From positions 28,917,629 to 28,981,628 of the forward strand of contig OW387147.1 of NCBI GenBank assembly GCA_936440205.1: a stretch of DNA of 64,000 nt, read 5' to 3'. Shown here in pieces: positions 22,501 through 28,984 of the stretch. The notes under the pieces were generated by a model. It worked only from the letters and a program-made list of their open reading frames with translations, did not search any database and was not told the origin of the DNA. Made by a program: the position numbers and the translations under genes. The stretch's first letter is position 1; each line of letters opens with the position of its first letter. The stretch is from Lepidonotus clava. Its lineage: Eukaryota; Annelida; Polychaeta; Phyllodocida; Polynoidae.

Positions 22501-24549
22501 AGATACCCGTCTCCAAGACCCTAAATTACATCAGTCATGTAAATTAGGTACCTACCTGGGCTTGTCGCCATGTTGTTGTAGCTCAGTCAGAGTCCCTTGG
22601 TCGGTGATGACCCTCCGCAGGTACCCCTCCAGGGTCTCCACCTTGCCATACAGAGACTGTAGCAGATGGAGGACTGCAAACAAAAGAGAAGGGCTGGTAT
22701 ATTCACACATTATAAAAATACTGTTTTAGCTAATCTCCTTATATAAAAGTATATGGCCACCTCCCGATCAGGGAAACTGTACATTAGAATTAGTTTGTGA
22801 ATGTGAGTTTATTTGATGGGAATGACCCCTTCATCATGGTACAGGGTCCAAACGGAATATCCATTTTCAAATTCCCTGTGTCTTCCCTGAGATTACCCTG
22901 TTTTGCAGCAATTTTTCCTTATGTCATACTGGACAAGTTTTTCTAATTCAAAAGCCTTCACATGCAAAAAAAAATCGAACCTATATAAAAAAATCAGGAA
23001 TTTCAGTACCTGGCCATATGAACTTAGATCTACCTGTGTCTTGGTAAAATTTGCAAATTCCCTGTGTTTTCCCTGTCAGTTTTTTTCTGCCAGTTCCCCT
23101 GTTTTCCTGTGCTGTTGGGACCCTGATGATAATTAAAGCAAACCACAACGCAAATCAGTTATATATTGTCAAATAAAATTTTCAGTGAATTTTGTTTGTT
23201 GACAAACCATGTATGATCATGCTTCATCTGATAACAGAATAGTATGCAAAATTCTATTCAAAAACAGATTTAGACTGTCATGAATACTCATTTTCTGACT
23301 TGTTTTGGTCTGTTGTGTGGTCCACACAAATACCTAGATTGTTTACCCAAAAACTGATGATGTCATCAAAATGTCATATCCGGAATCCCCCCTGCATTTT
23401 CACTCTGCTAGCAGAGTCTCTAATGAGTATTATTTTTGGTGGAGAATTATGTGGGAATTGAGAGGAGGCAAACATGGATGAGCCTGGCTTAGTACAGAAA
23501 GGAAAGGGGAGGAATTGACCTATTGACCCTGAAGATGACATCACTGATTATGGGGCAGTTGGGTCACGTGGGGGGATTCCCCAACAAGCTGATTGCAGAC
23601 CAGAAAACAAAAACAAAAAGATCCTCTTTCCAAGGATCATAATTATCAGACTTCTAGCCACCAATATTTGATTTTAACTGGCAATATGATTTATATGAGT
23701 GTAGTTGAAGATGTCAGGATCGATTTTGAAAATTTAAAAAAATTACTAAATTTTGATAATTTTGCATTGTGGTTTGCTTTAAGCCCTATGAAATGCCAAA
23801 CATATAGAGCAACTGGCCCACCCTGCAGGCCTAGGAATATCCCAGCTGCACTTGTATTTTGTGAAGGACAAATAAACATCAATGGCATGCCTGATGCGCT
23901 TTCATTTGATCAGCAAGTTCTTCCTTTTTTGAGAATCAGGAATTTCAGAACCTGGCCAAATGAACTTGCCTGTGACAGTGTTTTGGTAAAATTTGCAAAT
24001 TCCCTGTGTTTTCCCTGTCAGTGTCAGGGAATTTTATTTGCCATTTTCCCTATTTTCCTTGTGTGGTCGGTACCCTGTTAAATTGCATATCAGCACATTT
24101 TTGTCATTTGGCTGAATAAACCCACAGAGTCAACATCTAAAACTAAAAGCACTGGTCACTCTCCTTCTTTAGCCATTTGACCCTGCAGCCACAGCCACTA
24201 CCCCCACCAAGTGAGTCCAGTACGCGAGGGAAGGCAGACTATGATTGTAGGAAGCGTCGTAGTCTCGTTTTCGGCCACCACGCGTCCTCGCGGTTGCCGG
24301 ATAAGCAGTTTGGCCGTTACCTTTGAGATTGCAACACCCCGATGTTCAGCAGTCTTGAATGTGGCCATTCCCTACACAGAATTCTACAAGTAAGTCTGGA
24401 TAATTTGCTTACATGATCATGATGGGCACACACACTGTCACACAGAGCTGAAATGTGATCTTACCCTTGTCTTTGGTTTCACTGTCTCTGTTCATCTGGG
24501 GCGTTGACAGCGAAAGGGACTGTATGTTTTGAGGCCTACTTACACTCAT
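1463..24549 (-). CDS. TERT: Telomerase reverse transcriptase, 25 exons in window, 3' end off the left edge
   Basis: Catalytic subunit of telomerase, which copies the telomerase RNA template onto chromosome ends in the nucleus. I translated 25 minus-strand exons between GT-AG sites. All phases agree and give about 1101 residues. Order: TEN domain (about 25-165), basic lysine/arginine-rich linker (about 165-505), CP motif KWCPL (519-523), QFP region (628-679), T motif FYVTDAGTYRNRLFYYRK (about 719-736), motif 1/2 LRFLPKVSGVRPIV (778-791), motif A FVKVDIEHCYD with Asp865, motif B' QGSVLSPLL (from 986), motif C RHIDDF with Asp1021 and Asp1022, motif D VNAAKTL and motif E [9 protein letters not shown]. 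The three catalytic aspartates are present. Human TERT is 1132 residues and reaches motif E near 930, so the linker here is longer. The thumb (CTE) is missing because the last visible exon ends in a GTAAGT donor and the gene continues beyond position 1. Exon boundaries are hand-called. Confidence 0.96.
1970..2065 (-). CDS. TERT: TERT exon 24 (motif D)
   Basis: Reads GVPDYNCHVNAAKTLTSF, matching human GVPEYGCVVNLRKTVVNF. It lies 7.2 kb from exon 23, the largest TERT intron seen. The donor GTCAGC is weak but provides the base that exon 25 needs. Confidence 0.93.
2773..2988. mobile_element. MITE with 17-bp terminal inverted repeats, family GTGT-GAAATTAA
   Basis: Ends are CAGTGTCAGAAATTAAG and the reverse complement of CAGTGTCCGAAATTAAG (16 of 17 match). 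The interior has repeated GTGCAC-rich words (GCTGGGTGCACA, GGGTGCACCC) and no coding capacity. A related copy lies at 19030-19240. Non-autonomous DNA transposon; superfamily not settled. Confidence 0.75.
3273..3425. mobile_element. 153-bp MITE with 17-bp TIRs (CAGGGGCGGATCC family)
   Basis: Starts CAGGGGCGGATCCAGGA and ends with TCCTGGATCCGTCCCTG, inverted with one mismatch. Too short to code. Related ends occur near 29792 and 56778. I see no clear target duplication. Confidence 0.75.
5366..5480 (-). pseudogene. Coding-like fragment inside TERT intron 23, faint ABC-transporter D resemblance
   Basis: Thirty-eight open codons reading APCVIPQEAQIEDGSMVMGA and ending SEEIKWQDIKVVTPVTNK, bounded by a CAG acceptor and a possible GTTGGG donor. 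The IKWQDIKVVTP stretch recalls the segment before the nucleotide-binding domain of ABCD-type transporters (a pattern like I-F-x-V-x-V-V-T-P), but the match is short. Its entry phase (two bases needed) does not fit the single base left by TERT exon 23, so it is not a cassette exon of TERT. It could be a nested gene's exon, a relic or chance. Confidence 0.3.
6001..6295 (+). mobile_element. hAT-like MITE, copy 1, with 8-bp target duplication
   Basis: Ends AGGGTACCAACC and GGTTGTTACCCT are inverted repeats. Flanks GATAATAC (5993-6000) and GATAATAT (6296-6303) match at 7 of 8 bases. The interior repeats TTCCCTGTGTTTTCCCTG-type words. Eight-base duplications are typical of hAT elements. Other copies are at 22843-23124, 23905-24076, 28985-29298 and 58266-58580. 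Confidence 0.8.
8984..9184. mobile_element. 201-bp MITE flanked by TTAA
   Basis: Begins TTAAAGCCAGGGTATCGTCC and ends with the inverted GTTACCCTGGCTTTAA (about 21 of 23 bases match). TTAA at both ends fits piggyBac- or Kolobok-type target duplication. The core is rich in ACGTCG and CGCCGG words, with unusually high CpG for the area. Confidence 0.75.
9301..9511 (-). CDS. TERT: TERT exon 23 (motifs B' and C, catalytic Asp1021/1022)
   Basis: Seventy codons with motif B' (RGISQGSVLSPLLCSLYYG) and motif C (LLLRHIDDFLLVTPHL), matching human QGIPQGSILSTLLCSLCYG and LLLRLVDDFLLVTPHL. It is the most conserved exon and settles the identity of the gene. Acceptor CTCCAG, donor GTAGGC. Confidence 0.99.
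9512..10282. other. TERT intron 22
   Basis: AT-rich intron between exons 22 and 23. Nothing recognised. Confidence 0.6.
10283..10357 (-). CDS. TERT: TERT exon 22 (palm)
   Basis: Twenty-five codons, opening MPHRVESADSLLSQLTAHVK and ending MNMVT. It is equivalent to human SSSLNEASSGLFDVFLRFM ahead of motif B'. Acceptor TTCCAG, donor GTAAGT. Confidence 0.9.
11646..11691. repeat. A-rich tract with an ACAAAA microsatellite, TERT intron 21
   Basis: About four consecutive ACAAAA/AACAAA units near 11670-11690 in an A-rich stretch. Confidence 0.6.
11740..11919 (-). CDS. TERT: TERT exon 21 (palm)
   Basis: Sixty codons opening RHPEYVVRRYVKVIRDGGKV and ending VHDALIVDQ. It matches human NTYCVRRYAVVQKAAHG and LRDAVVIEQ. 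Acceptor CACCAG, donor GTTAGA. Confidence 0.95.
12345..12435 (-). CDS. TERT: TERT exon 20 (motif A, catalytic Asp865)
   Basis: Reads RPLHFVKVDIEHCYDSMNQQ, then RLIHIVSEYIK. This is RT motif A; the Asp of KVD is the first metal-binding catalytic aspartate (human Asp712). Acceptor TTTCAG, donor GTAAGC. Confidence 0.97.
13008..13111 (-). CDS. TERT: TERT exon 19 (fingers/IFD region)
   Basis: Reads DPGSLGSSVLGRDEVYAAWR, matching human PGLLGASVLGLDDIHRAWR. It ends with leftover AG. Acceptor TATCAG, donor GTAAGC. Confidence 0.95.
13379..13435 (-). CDS. TERT: TERT exon 18 (fingers)
   Basis: Nineteen codons, GMSANKQLQNLFHVLSSVK, matching human LTSRVKALFSVLNYE. Acceptor CAACAG, donor GTAAGT. Confidence 0.92.
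13925..14050 (-). CDS. TERT: TERT exon 17 (RT motifs 1 and 2)
   Basis: Forty-two codons containing LRFLPKVSGVRPIV, matching human LRFIPKPDGLRPIV in the RT fingers. Acceptor TTTTAG, donor GTAAAC. Confidence 0.97.
14488..14525 (-). CDS. TERT: TERT exon 16 (T to motif 1 connector)
   Basis: Thirty-eight bases reading DAVTDGHFTPISK, equivalent to the variable human stretch before motif 1. Acceptor TTACAG, donor GTGGAA. It restores codon phase between exons 15 and 17. Confidence 0.75.
14892..14988 (-). CDS. TERT: TERT exon 15 (T motif)
   Basis: Reads AYFYVTDAGTYRNRLFYYRK, the telomerase-specific T motif (human FFYVTETTFQKNRLFFYRK), then PTWAAVEAMALQ. Acceptor CATTAG, donor GTAAGG. Confidence 0.97.
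15148..15527. mobile_element. 380-bp MITE with 6-bp target duplication, TERT intron 14
   Basis: Ends CAGGGATGT and ACATCCCTG are inverted. ATTTTA directly flanks both sides (15142-15147 and 15528-15533). The interior has repeated AGTCTGAAA words in both orientations. No coding capacity. Its ends resemble those of 31612-32129. Confidence 0.75.
15787..15897 (-). CDS. TERT: TERT exon 14 (end of QFP)
   Basis: Thirty-seven codons reading VEKIAFLSDLSSHRDREVAL, then TLFVHWLLTGYCNVLLK. It matches human [22 protein letters not shown]. Acceptor TTACAG, donor GTAAAT. Confidence 0.93.
16040..16060 (-). CDS. TERT: TERT exon 13, probable 21-nt microexon
   Basis: Seven codons, MYRDMAF. With the flanking exons they read GMK-MYRDMAF-V, lining up with human KM-SVRDCAW-L (the RD pair and the following Ala are conserved). 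The alternative acceptor five bases upstream breaks phase with exon 14. The donor GTGGCT is weak, so this is the least certain TERT exon. Confidence 0.55.
16291..16337 (-). CDS. TERT: TERT exon 12 (QFP region)
   Basis: Fifteen full codons plus a split one, reading WKFERISTSQLISGMK. It matches human [20 protein letters not shown]. Acceptor AAGGCAG, donor GTAATC. It ends on a codon boundary. Confidence 0.85.
16616..16703 (-). CDS. TERT: TERT exon 11 (QFP region)
   Basis: Reads VYLWLRAVCRQVFPMQLWG and then APVNQRRIFR, matching human [29 protein letters not shown]. The acceptor TTTCAG is good. The donor GTATCC is weak but gives the single base that exon 12 needs. Confidence 0.88.
17146..17366 (-). 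CDS. TERT: TERT exon 10 (variable TRBD segment)
   Basis: Seventy-four codons of polar sequence without clear family similarity, ending KKKMVKLLNSHFEFKK. It is included because the frame is open from end to end, both splice sites are good (acceptor AAACAG, donor GTAAGA) and it bridges the phase between exons 9 and 11. It sits where TERTs vary in length. Confidence 0.75.
17984..18117 (-). CDS. TERT: TERT exon 9 (CP motif)
   Basis: Reads RCNHKAVLEKWCPLRNNKPK, matching human NHAQCPYGVLLKTHCPLR. This is the cysteine-proline motif of TRBD, which contacts telomerase RNA. Acceptor TTTGCAG, donor GTAAGT. It ends with one leftover base. Confidence 0.9.
18481..18877 (-). CDS. TERT: TERT exon 8 (TRBD start plus long insert)
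   Basis: Opens FLKTLTLDEPGVKNLIRNMF, equivalent to human [21 protein letters not shown]. A polar Ser/Pro/Lys-rich stretch of about 90 residues follows with no human counterpart, and the exon ends VDALKTIIKLN plus AG. The insert explains most of the extra length before the CP motif. Confidence 0.9.
19030..19240. mobile_element. MITE, second copy of the GTGT-GAAATTAA family, TERT intron 7
   Basis: Left end GCGTTCGAAATTAAG; right end the inverted form, GTTAATTTCGAACACTGACAG. The interior has GTGCGC and GGGCGCACAC words like those of the copy at 2773-2988, but well diverged from it, so the insertions are not recent. Confidence 0.7.
19319..19389 (-). CDS. TERT: TERT exon 7 (linker/TRBD junction)
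   Basis: Reads SENYIFKRSVLYSSSRKEG, matching human AETKHFLYSSGDKEQL at the start of the RNA-binding domain. Acceptor TTGTAG, donor GTAAGT. It ends with one leftover base. Confidence 0.9.
19621..20190 (-). CDS. TERT: TERT exon 6 (end of TEN domain and basic linker)
   Basis: The longest exon, about 190 codons. It opens VGDEVMMHLLESKTLFAHS, matching human VGDDVLVHLLARCALFVLV, and then CYVQLTGPPVYDLP, matching AYQVCGPPLYQLG. The rest is a lysine/arginine/serine-rich linker with basic clusters (TEKKKRKNEE, AKRRRRGERQ) that could serve as nuclear localisation signals. Donor GTACTG after GAAAG. Confidence 0.93.
20821..20933 (-). CDS. TERT: TERT exon 5 (TEN domain)
   Basis: Reads ASGNVLSQSSGSLHVDCTTP and ends SLLMSRPWTTLLS plus AG. 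It corresponds to the human region ending GAWGLLLRR. Acceptor TTGTTCAG, donor GTAGGT. Confidence 0.87.
21375..21428 (-). CDS. TERT: TERT exon 4 (TEN domain, short)
   Basis: Eighteen codons reading RIQRTSSSRNVITSGFGS, equivalent to human VLQRLCERGAKNVLAFGFA. The frame stays open past the called donor (GTACTT), which is weak. This donor was chosen because it restores phase with exon 5. Confidence 0.75.
21757..21874 (-). CDS. TERT: TERT exon 3 (TEN domain)
   Basis: Reads YTNLLNTLVVCGSTDTPPP, matching the human stretch [20 protein letters not shown]. Acceptor TTTCAG, donor GTAGGA. It ends on a codon boundary. Confidence 0.9.
21954..22343. repeat. Tandem duplication, two units of about 193 bp, TERT intron 2
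   Basis: The stretch starting CCATGAATGTTTCGTTAT at 21954 recurs at 22147 and both units run to the equivalent of GATTRTTAAAGA. Identity is high (a few substitutions and small indels), so the duplication is fairly young. Confidence 0.9.
22369..22403 (+). repeat. Long G tract (14 and 18 G), TERT intron 2
   Basis: Two near-uninterrupted G runs separated by CGT. The tract could form G-quadruplexes on the plus strand; it is C-rich in the TERT transcript. Length is probably polymorphic and prone to sequencing error. Confidence 0.9.
22556..22673 (-). CDS. TERT: TERT exon 2 (TEN domain start)
   Basis: Reads LHLLQSLYGKVETLEGYLRR, then VITDQGTLTELQQHGDKP. It aligns by eye to the start of human TERT ([20 protein letters not shown]). 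Acceptor TTTGCAG, donor GTAGGT. It ends with leftover AG. Confidence 0.9.
22843..23124 (+). mobile_element. hAT-like MITE, copy 2, TERT intron 1
   Basis: AGGGTCCAAACG start and GGGACCCT end, same interior as copy 1 (TTCCCTGTG and TTTTCCCTG words, AATTTGCAAATTCCCTG). No intact target duplication seen. Confidence 0.75.
23905..24076 (+). mobile_element. hAT-like MITE, copy 3, 5'-truncated, TERT intron 1
   Basis: Shares the right two thirds of the family (GAATTTCAGAACCTGGCC, AATTTGCAAATTCCCTG, final GGTACCCT). The left end is missing. Confidence 0.7.
24211..24393. other. GC-rich patch in TERT intron 1
   Basis: About 180 bp clearly richer in CpG than its surroundings, open for 60 codons on the plus strand. 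It is not needed for the TERT frame and I see no protein similarity. It could be a regulatory CpG patch near the promoter. Confidence 0.35.
24465..24549 (-). CDS. TERT: TERT exon 1 (start codon, residues 1-28)
   Basis: Starts MSVSRPQNIQ and ends after one base of codon 29, with donor GTAAGATC. This ATG was chosen because its exon supplies exactly the one leftover base (G) that exon 2 needs to read V-LHLLQSLYGK. A 28-residue leader ahead of the TEN domain is a normal length. Confidence 0.8.
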
Positions 24550-24993
24550 CGTAATGATCATAACAGTAAATCAACTAGGCAATTGTGAATTCCATTTGAT
24601 TTTCCTCCTGAAACCTTTGCGATGAAAATCATTTCATGTAGTCCCACTCCTTTTACGTTCGATTGGTGTTCGTCGGCTGTCCGACTGAACGGAAACTCAG
24701 TGCCAAAGTATAGGGAGTAAAGTGAGGCGGCGCACGCCAGCAGCACATTTCGAAATATCGGCTGGGACGTAGAGAGACGTCTTCTGATTGGTCCGTCACC
24801 GATTCATTTTTGTATTGGGATCGCTGATTGGTCGCTTGCCGGATGTGCTGTCCACGTGATGTAAACAGGGCGAAATGTTTAGACATGGCGTGGGTTTGAA
24901 AGCTTCCCGTCACACTCAGTCTTGATTAACGTAATTACTCCTTAATAGAGGCTTTCAAAGGACAACTAAGTAGTGAAACGGAAAGCAGTCATT
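24550..24993. promoter_or_regulatory. Putative bidirectional promoter of TERT (-) and the CCDC177-like gene (+)
   Basis: About 445 bp separate the two start codons, which point away from each other. It contains ATTGG (inverted CCAAT) at 24662, 24787, 24814 and 24827, with the two GATTGGTC-type sites exactly 40 bp apart, and one CACGTG. I see no TATA box. Multiple CCAAT boxes bound by NF-Y are typical of bidirectional promoters. Confidence 0.65.
24853..24858. promoter_or_regulatory. E-box CACGTG in the TERT upstream region
   Basis: Perfect canonical E-box about 300 bp upstream of the TERT start codon. In vertebrates Myc/Max acts on TERT through such sites. Function here is inferred only. Confidence 0.4.
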
Positions 24994-25054
24994 ATGGGGG
25001 ACATGTCCACTACATACGGACATGGTTATGGAGACACAGATGTTGCAAAACAAG
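24994..25054 (+). CDS. CCDC177-like exon 1
   Basis: MGDMSTTYGHGYGDTDVAKQ plus one base, donor GTAAGT. The nearest in-frame alternative is the second Met (MSTT). Confidence 0.7.
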
Positions 25055-28000
25055 GTAAGTTTCTCGGCCGGTAACATGTCAAAACAAGAGATGGACTTGG
25101 CTTGAGCTGAGTCAAGTCAGAGCACGTCTCACACATTTGGTCACTGTTGAGGCGGCAACAACCCATCTACTCATGTACTCACTATGCAAGCATCACGGAA
25201 TTGTATGATGGACTCATAGTGTGACAGTTACTGTGTGTGACTGGGCAACTGTCGCATTTGTGTCTATTAGATATTTATGTGCTTACTCACCACAGGAAGA
25301 AATCAAGCAAAGTAGACCAATAAAACCCCAAATAACCTTGTCCTATCTTATGAAATCAAATTAGAAAGCTTCAGTATGCATGTCAGTCTATCCCAACCTT
25401 GTGGAGTTAACAGGGTGGCCACATAACATGGAACAAAGGCGTATACTCAGGGACAATACAGGAAATTTGAAAAGCCTTAGCCCTAAATGGCAACCCTCAA
25501 ACAATTTAGATCTACAATGTGTAGTCAGCATTTTGATTCTTGCTTGAATTTATTTGTAGCTGTCCACAAGAAAACATTGTTGAATCAACTTGAAATAAAT
25601 TAAAAAAAAAAAGTTGTGTTCAGGTAATCAGGCCGACCTAGCCCAATATTTTAACCCTATCCTAATTTTTTTTCAGTGAAAATGTTTCGTACAAAAATAT
25701 CTAATTTGTATTCACCTTATTACGGTCCGCCGATTCGGGTGTATATTTCGCGTGACACCGCAGGGCCAAAGCAGTCTCCGGCCTATTCTTTAGCATTGGC
25801 GGCGGTCCTCTTTTCTCATTATCTCAGGTACTGCTGGGGATTTAGCCTTCATATTTCAGTATATCATAGAACAGTTATATATCTCGTCAAAAATAACTCA
25901 TTTTACCTAAGTGACCCCGAATTTTGTTTGCAAGATCGATCCCAGAATTTCTTAACCCTGCCAGCATAGGACCGGAAACTGCGGCAAAACGCCGAATCGT
26001 GAAGGATTATGGGGAACCGTAATAAGGCGAATAGAAATTGCTCTCATGAGAGGAAATTCTCAAAGACAGGTGTGTGTCATAGGCCTATCTGGGTCAGGGA
26101 AGTCCTTAGATACGGTCATGCATGAGTGACTGTAACTAAGGGCAGAGGGGGACAGATCAGGTTAGAGATAAGGACTGACCAATCAGATAGGGCAAAAGTG
26201 TCCCCCTCTGAGTTGCTAAGCGACCTTAGCTGGGAATCCCCCATACCCTGTCTTGGAGATATTCTCCATATAAAATTATGATTGATGAGGAGATGTGTTT
26301 TAGATGAGCACTATTGCACTGAGGCAGATACCTAAGGCAAATACGATATATAAGTGGGCCTTATGCTGAGTAATACTCAGTTTATCTATCTTTAAGTAGA
26401 ATAGTGATGCTTTACTCCTTTACTATACACACCATATTAAGACAATAATACACAACACTCTTGTTCAAGGATTTTGTCACAAATTTTTCGTCACACTTTT
26501 CTCAATAGCTGCATGAGTAGTGTCAAACTATATGTAGTTTGGTAGCTGTTTCTCTAGTAGATCTTTACAGTAGTTTTATCATAAATTTTTGAACCTTTGC
26601 TTCATTTTCTGAGAGGAAGTGTTTGATCGCATTCGTTTATGAAATCCAATATTTTCCAGCCAACTGCCACAGTTCCACCACTAAGCAGGCATGGACGACT
26701 GAAAAACCTAAACGTCCGAAACCATCACTTCACATCGACTTGTATAATTTTGAAGATCCTGAATTTGAAAATGGCAAATACGTCCTCACGAGTCCAAGGT
26801 CGTTGGATGCATGCTCGGCACTTGGAATCAAGGTTGGATTAGAGTTGAAACAACTTTATGTTATAAGTATTTTTATGTTATAGAATATTGTATGATCAAT
26901 GACCGACAACCTAAGCCCTTTCCCAACCCTATATCAGCGTTTGGTCTTGGAATATTAAAGTTATCCGACCCTACCAAGATGACCCTGTAAATTGCCTTAA
27001 TACAGAAATATAGGTAATTTATAAACAAGAAATATTGTGAAACGTGGCGAAGTTGTGTCCTTGACAGCGACCGCATTTGACAAGCTGACAGTTGATACTT
27101 ACTTTTATACCAAATCAAATGTGCCAATGGTTACATAGTGGATTCAGATATTATGTTATAAACAAGAGTAAAGGTTATCGATATATTGAAATGCGTATTA
27201 TGCTAACTGATATTTCTTATTTTTCAGCCTGTGGAGTTACTACATCGGCCCCTTATTGACATACAGGAGGAACTCATACCCAGGGGCCTGCCCATGCGCA
27301 CTATAATCTCGGCATATGAGCAGACAGAAAAAGAACGACAAAGTAAGCGAGGGTTTTAATAGTTTCCCTCATTGTTCAACATTACAAAGGTATAGATCTA
27401 GTATGGTATATAACGATACACGTACAATTCCGGAACGTACGTTACCATCTATTAAACGTAAGTCTTAGGTATATGATTATAAGTGCAAGTTTCATTTTTG
27501 TAAAATTTTAAAATTTTCCCACCAGCTGTCAATAGTACGTTATCCATTTAAAGTCAGTTTCATACTCTTTTATCAGACACACTGGCATTGTGTCGTGAGG
27601 AGCGGCAGCGTCTCATTAACGAACAAGAAGGGGTTCAGGATGGGAAGAAGCTGAAGACCACCAAGAGAGTGACCATCAAAGAACATCTTTCTGACTCAGG
27701 TAAATAAAAGAAAAAAACATAAGAAAATAATAAAATATTTTTATGTACAGAAATTCGAAAATTTTTATGTACAGTAAATTCGAAAATTAAAAACCGGATG
27801 ATAACTATTTCTTAAGCCTTGATGCAAAACAAAGTTACTTTACATACCTTTAAACAACAGCACTTCCAAATAATGCACTCGGAATTTTTACGTACTGTCC
27901 TGTACAAGGGGTTTTCAAAATGTCCTTATTCCATCTGAGGCTTTAAATGTCTATGGGAATACAATGTCATTCGTCCACTCTGGACGAATTGAGCATTCGT

Positions 28001-28961
28001 GGCACATTCTCAATATTGACGTAACTTTTATTTAATCTATTATATGAGTATCATATATCATTTCAACCATAGTTTCACGTGAAATAAAGCCTAGCGCGCA
28101 CACGATGGAAACTTATTAAATTTGTACAAAAAGTACAATAGCTCGAGATTTATAGATACGTTGAACCAATGGCCACCTTATTTTCAACTATTAATGTAAT
28201 AATTACTGAAAATTGATCCTGACCCATGTTTGTAGCTGACTCGGGCACGGAGGTGGACCAGGAGGACGCTGATGACGGGACTTTACAGCGGCAGCGGACG
28301 GCCTGGACCACCTCCATCGGCCACCACCGGATCACCCGCCTCGAGCTCGAGCAGAGGTGAGTCACTCGGCAGAATAATACCATTAATTATCATATGATTA
28401 AAATAATGTTTTAACCGATATGTGGTAAAACTATCGAATACAAAAATTTCGCGAATTAGAAATTCGATTATACTAAACTCAAATTCTTAATTTCTTTAGC
28501 GTCTCTGGGTTTCAGTTAAGGTGGATGAATATTATATTCTGAAAATGTTAGTACATAAATTTAAAATATATGTCACGACCAAGAAATGTTAAGGGTAAGA
28601 GGAGCATCAACGGACAGACATTATTTTCTAGTAGTGCGTTAATGACCGAGAGGTTTACAAGGGATCCGACAATATAATGAATTTTGGATGTTCTTTACCC
28701 ACCATCCTTATGAACAAGCAAATAAAAATTCCTTTATTCAGAGCGCAAGACCTGCACGATAGAGCGCTCGCTCTCCGTGAGGCCACGTTGGCTATATCAA
28801 ACTCCAAGGCAAAGCTGAAGAAGAAGGGAGGCGCCAAAAGTAAAACCAAAGCTGGAAAAAATGCTCTCATGGTGACAGGAAAAGAGGTTAAGAAACCGAG
28901 AAACTCCAGAACCGTTACTGGATTGAGGAAAGCGCCAGCTACTAAAACCAAGCTAAGGTAG
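24994..28961 (+). CDS. CCDC177-like coiled-coil protein, six exons, about 270 residues
   Basis: Exons 24994-25054, 26660-26832, 27228-27342, 27577-27699, 28236-28356 and 28742-28961 join in phase between GT-AG sites. The core reads LHIDLYNFEDPEFENGKYVL, TSPRSLDACSALGIK, PVELLHRPL and MRTIISAYEQTEKER. It recalls the N-terminal region of vertebrate CCDC177 (LYNFEGPE-YVLTSPRSLEACA, KPVELLPRAL), from memory. A charged helical region (LALCREERQRLINEQE) and a lysine-rich tail follow. No enzymatic motif, signal peptide or membrane segment; function unknown. Vertebrate CCDC177 is about 700 residues, so this form is much shorter. The stop TAG overlaps a possible donor (AAG|GTAGGG), so the protein may continue. 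It probably shares its promoter with TERT. Confidence 0.72.
25709..26033. mobile_element. MITE with 18-bp TIRs ending in TA, CCDC177-like intron 1
   Basis: Left TATTCACCTTATTACGGT and right, inverted, TATTCGCCTTATTACGGT (17 of 18 match). TA at both ends would fit a Tc1/mariner target duplication. About 325 bp, non-coding. Confidence 0.65.
26660..26832 (+). CDS. CCDC177-like exon 2 (conserved LYNF/TSPRSL block)
   Basis: Carries SLHIDLYNFEDPEFENGKYV and LTSPRSLDACSALGIK, the strongest similarity to CCDC177. Acceptor TTCCAG, donor GTTGGA (weak). It ends on a codon boundary. Confidence 0.8.
27228..27342 (+). CDS. CCDC177-like exon 3
   Basis: PVELLHRPLIDIQEELIPRG, then LPMRTIISAYEQTEKERQ. It continues the conserved block. 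Acceptor TTTTTCAG, donor GTAAGC. Confidence 0.85.
27577..27699 (+). CDS. CCDC177-like exon 4 (charged helix)
   Basis: NTLALCREERQRLINEQEGV followed by a basic stretch, GKKLKTTKRVTIKEHLSDS. Acceptor TATCAG, donor GTAAAT. Confidence 0.85.
28236..28356 (+). CDS. CCDC177-like exon 5
   Basis: Acidic start (ADSGTEVDQEDADDGT), then TAWTTSIGHHRITRLELEQ plus AG. Acceptor TTGTAG, donor GTGAGT. Confidence 0.85.
28742..28961 (+). CDS. CCDC177-like exon 6 (lysine-rich tail, stop)
   Basis: AQDLHDRALALREATLAISN, a heptad-like helix, then a lysine-rich tail (KAKLKKKGGAKSKTKAGK) to TAG at 28959-28961. The sequence AG|GTAGGG at the stop could instead be a splice donor. No polyadenylation signal stands out before the MITE that follows. 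Confidence 0.75.
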
Positions 28962-28984
28962 GGAAATAACTACATTGTTTAATC

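Noticed and set aside
28655-28951. Minus-strand open frame opposite CCDC177-like exon 6
   Set aside because: Mirror of the lysine-rich tail; the hydrophobic appearance is a codon artefact.
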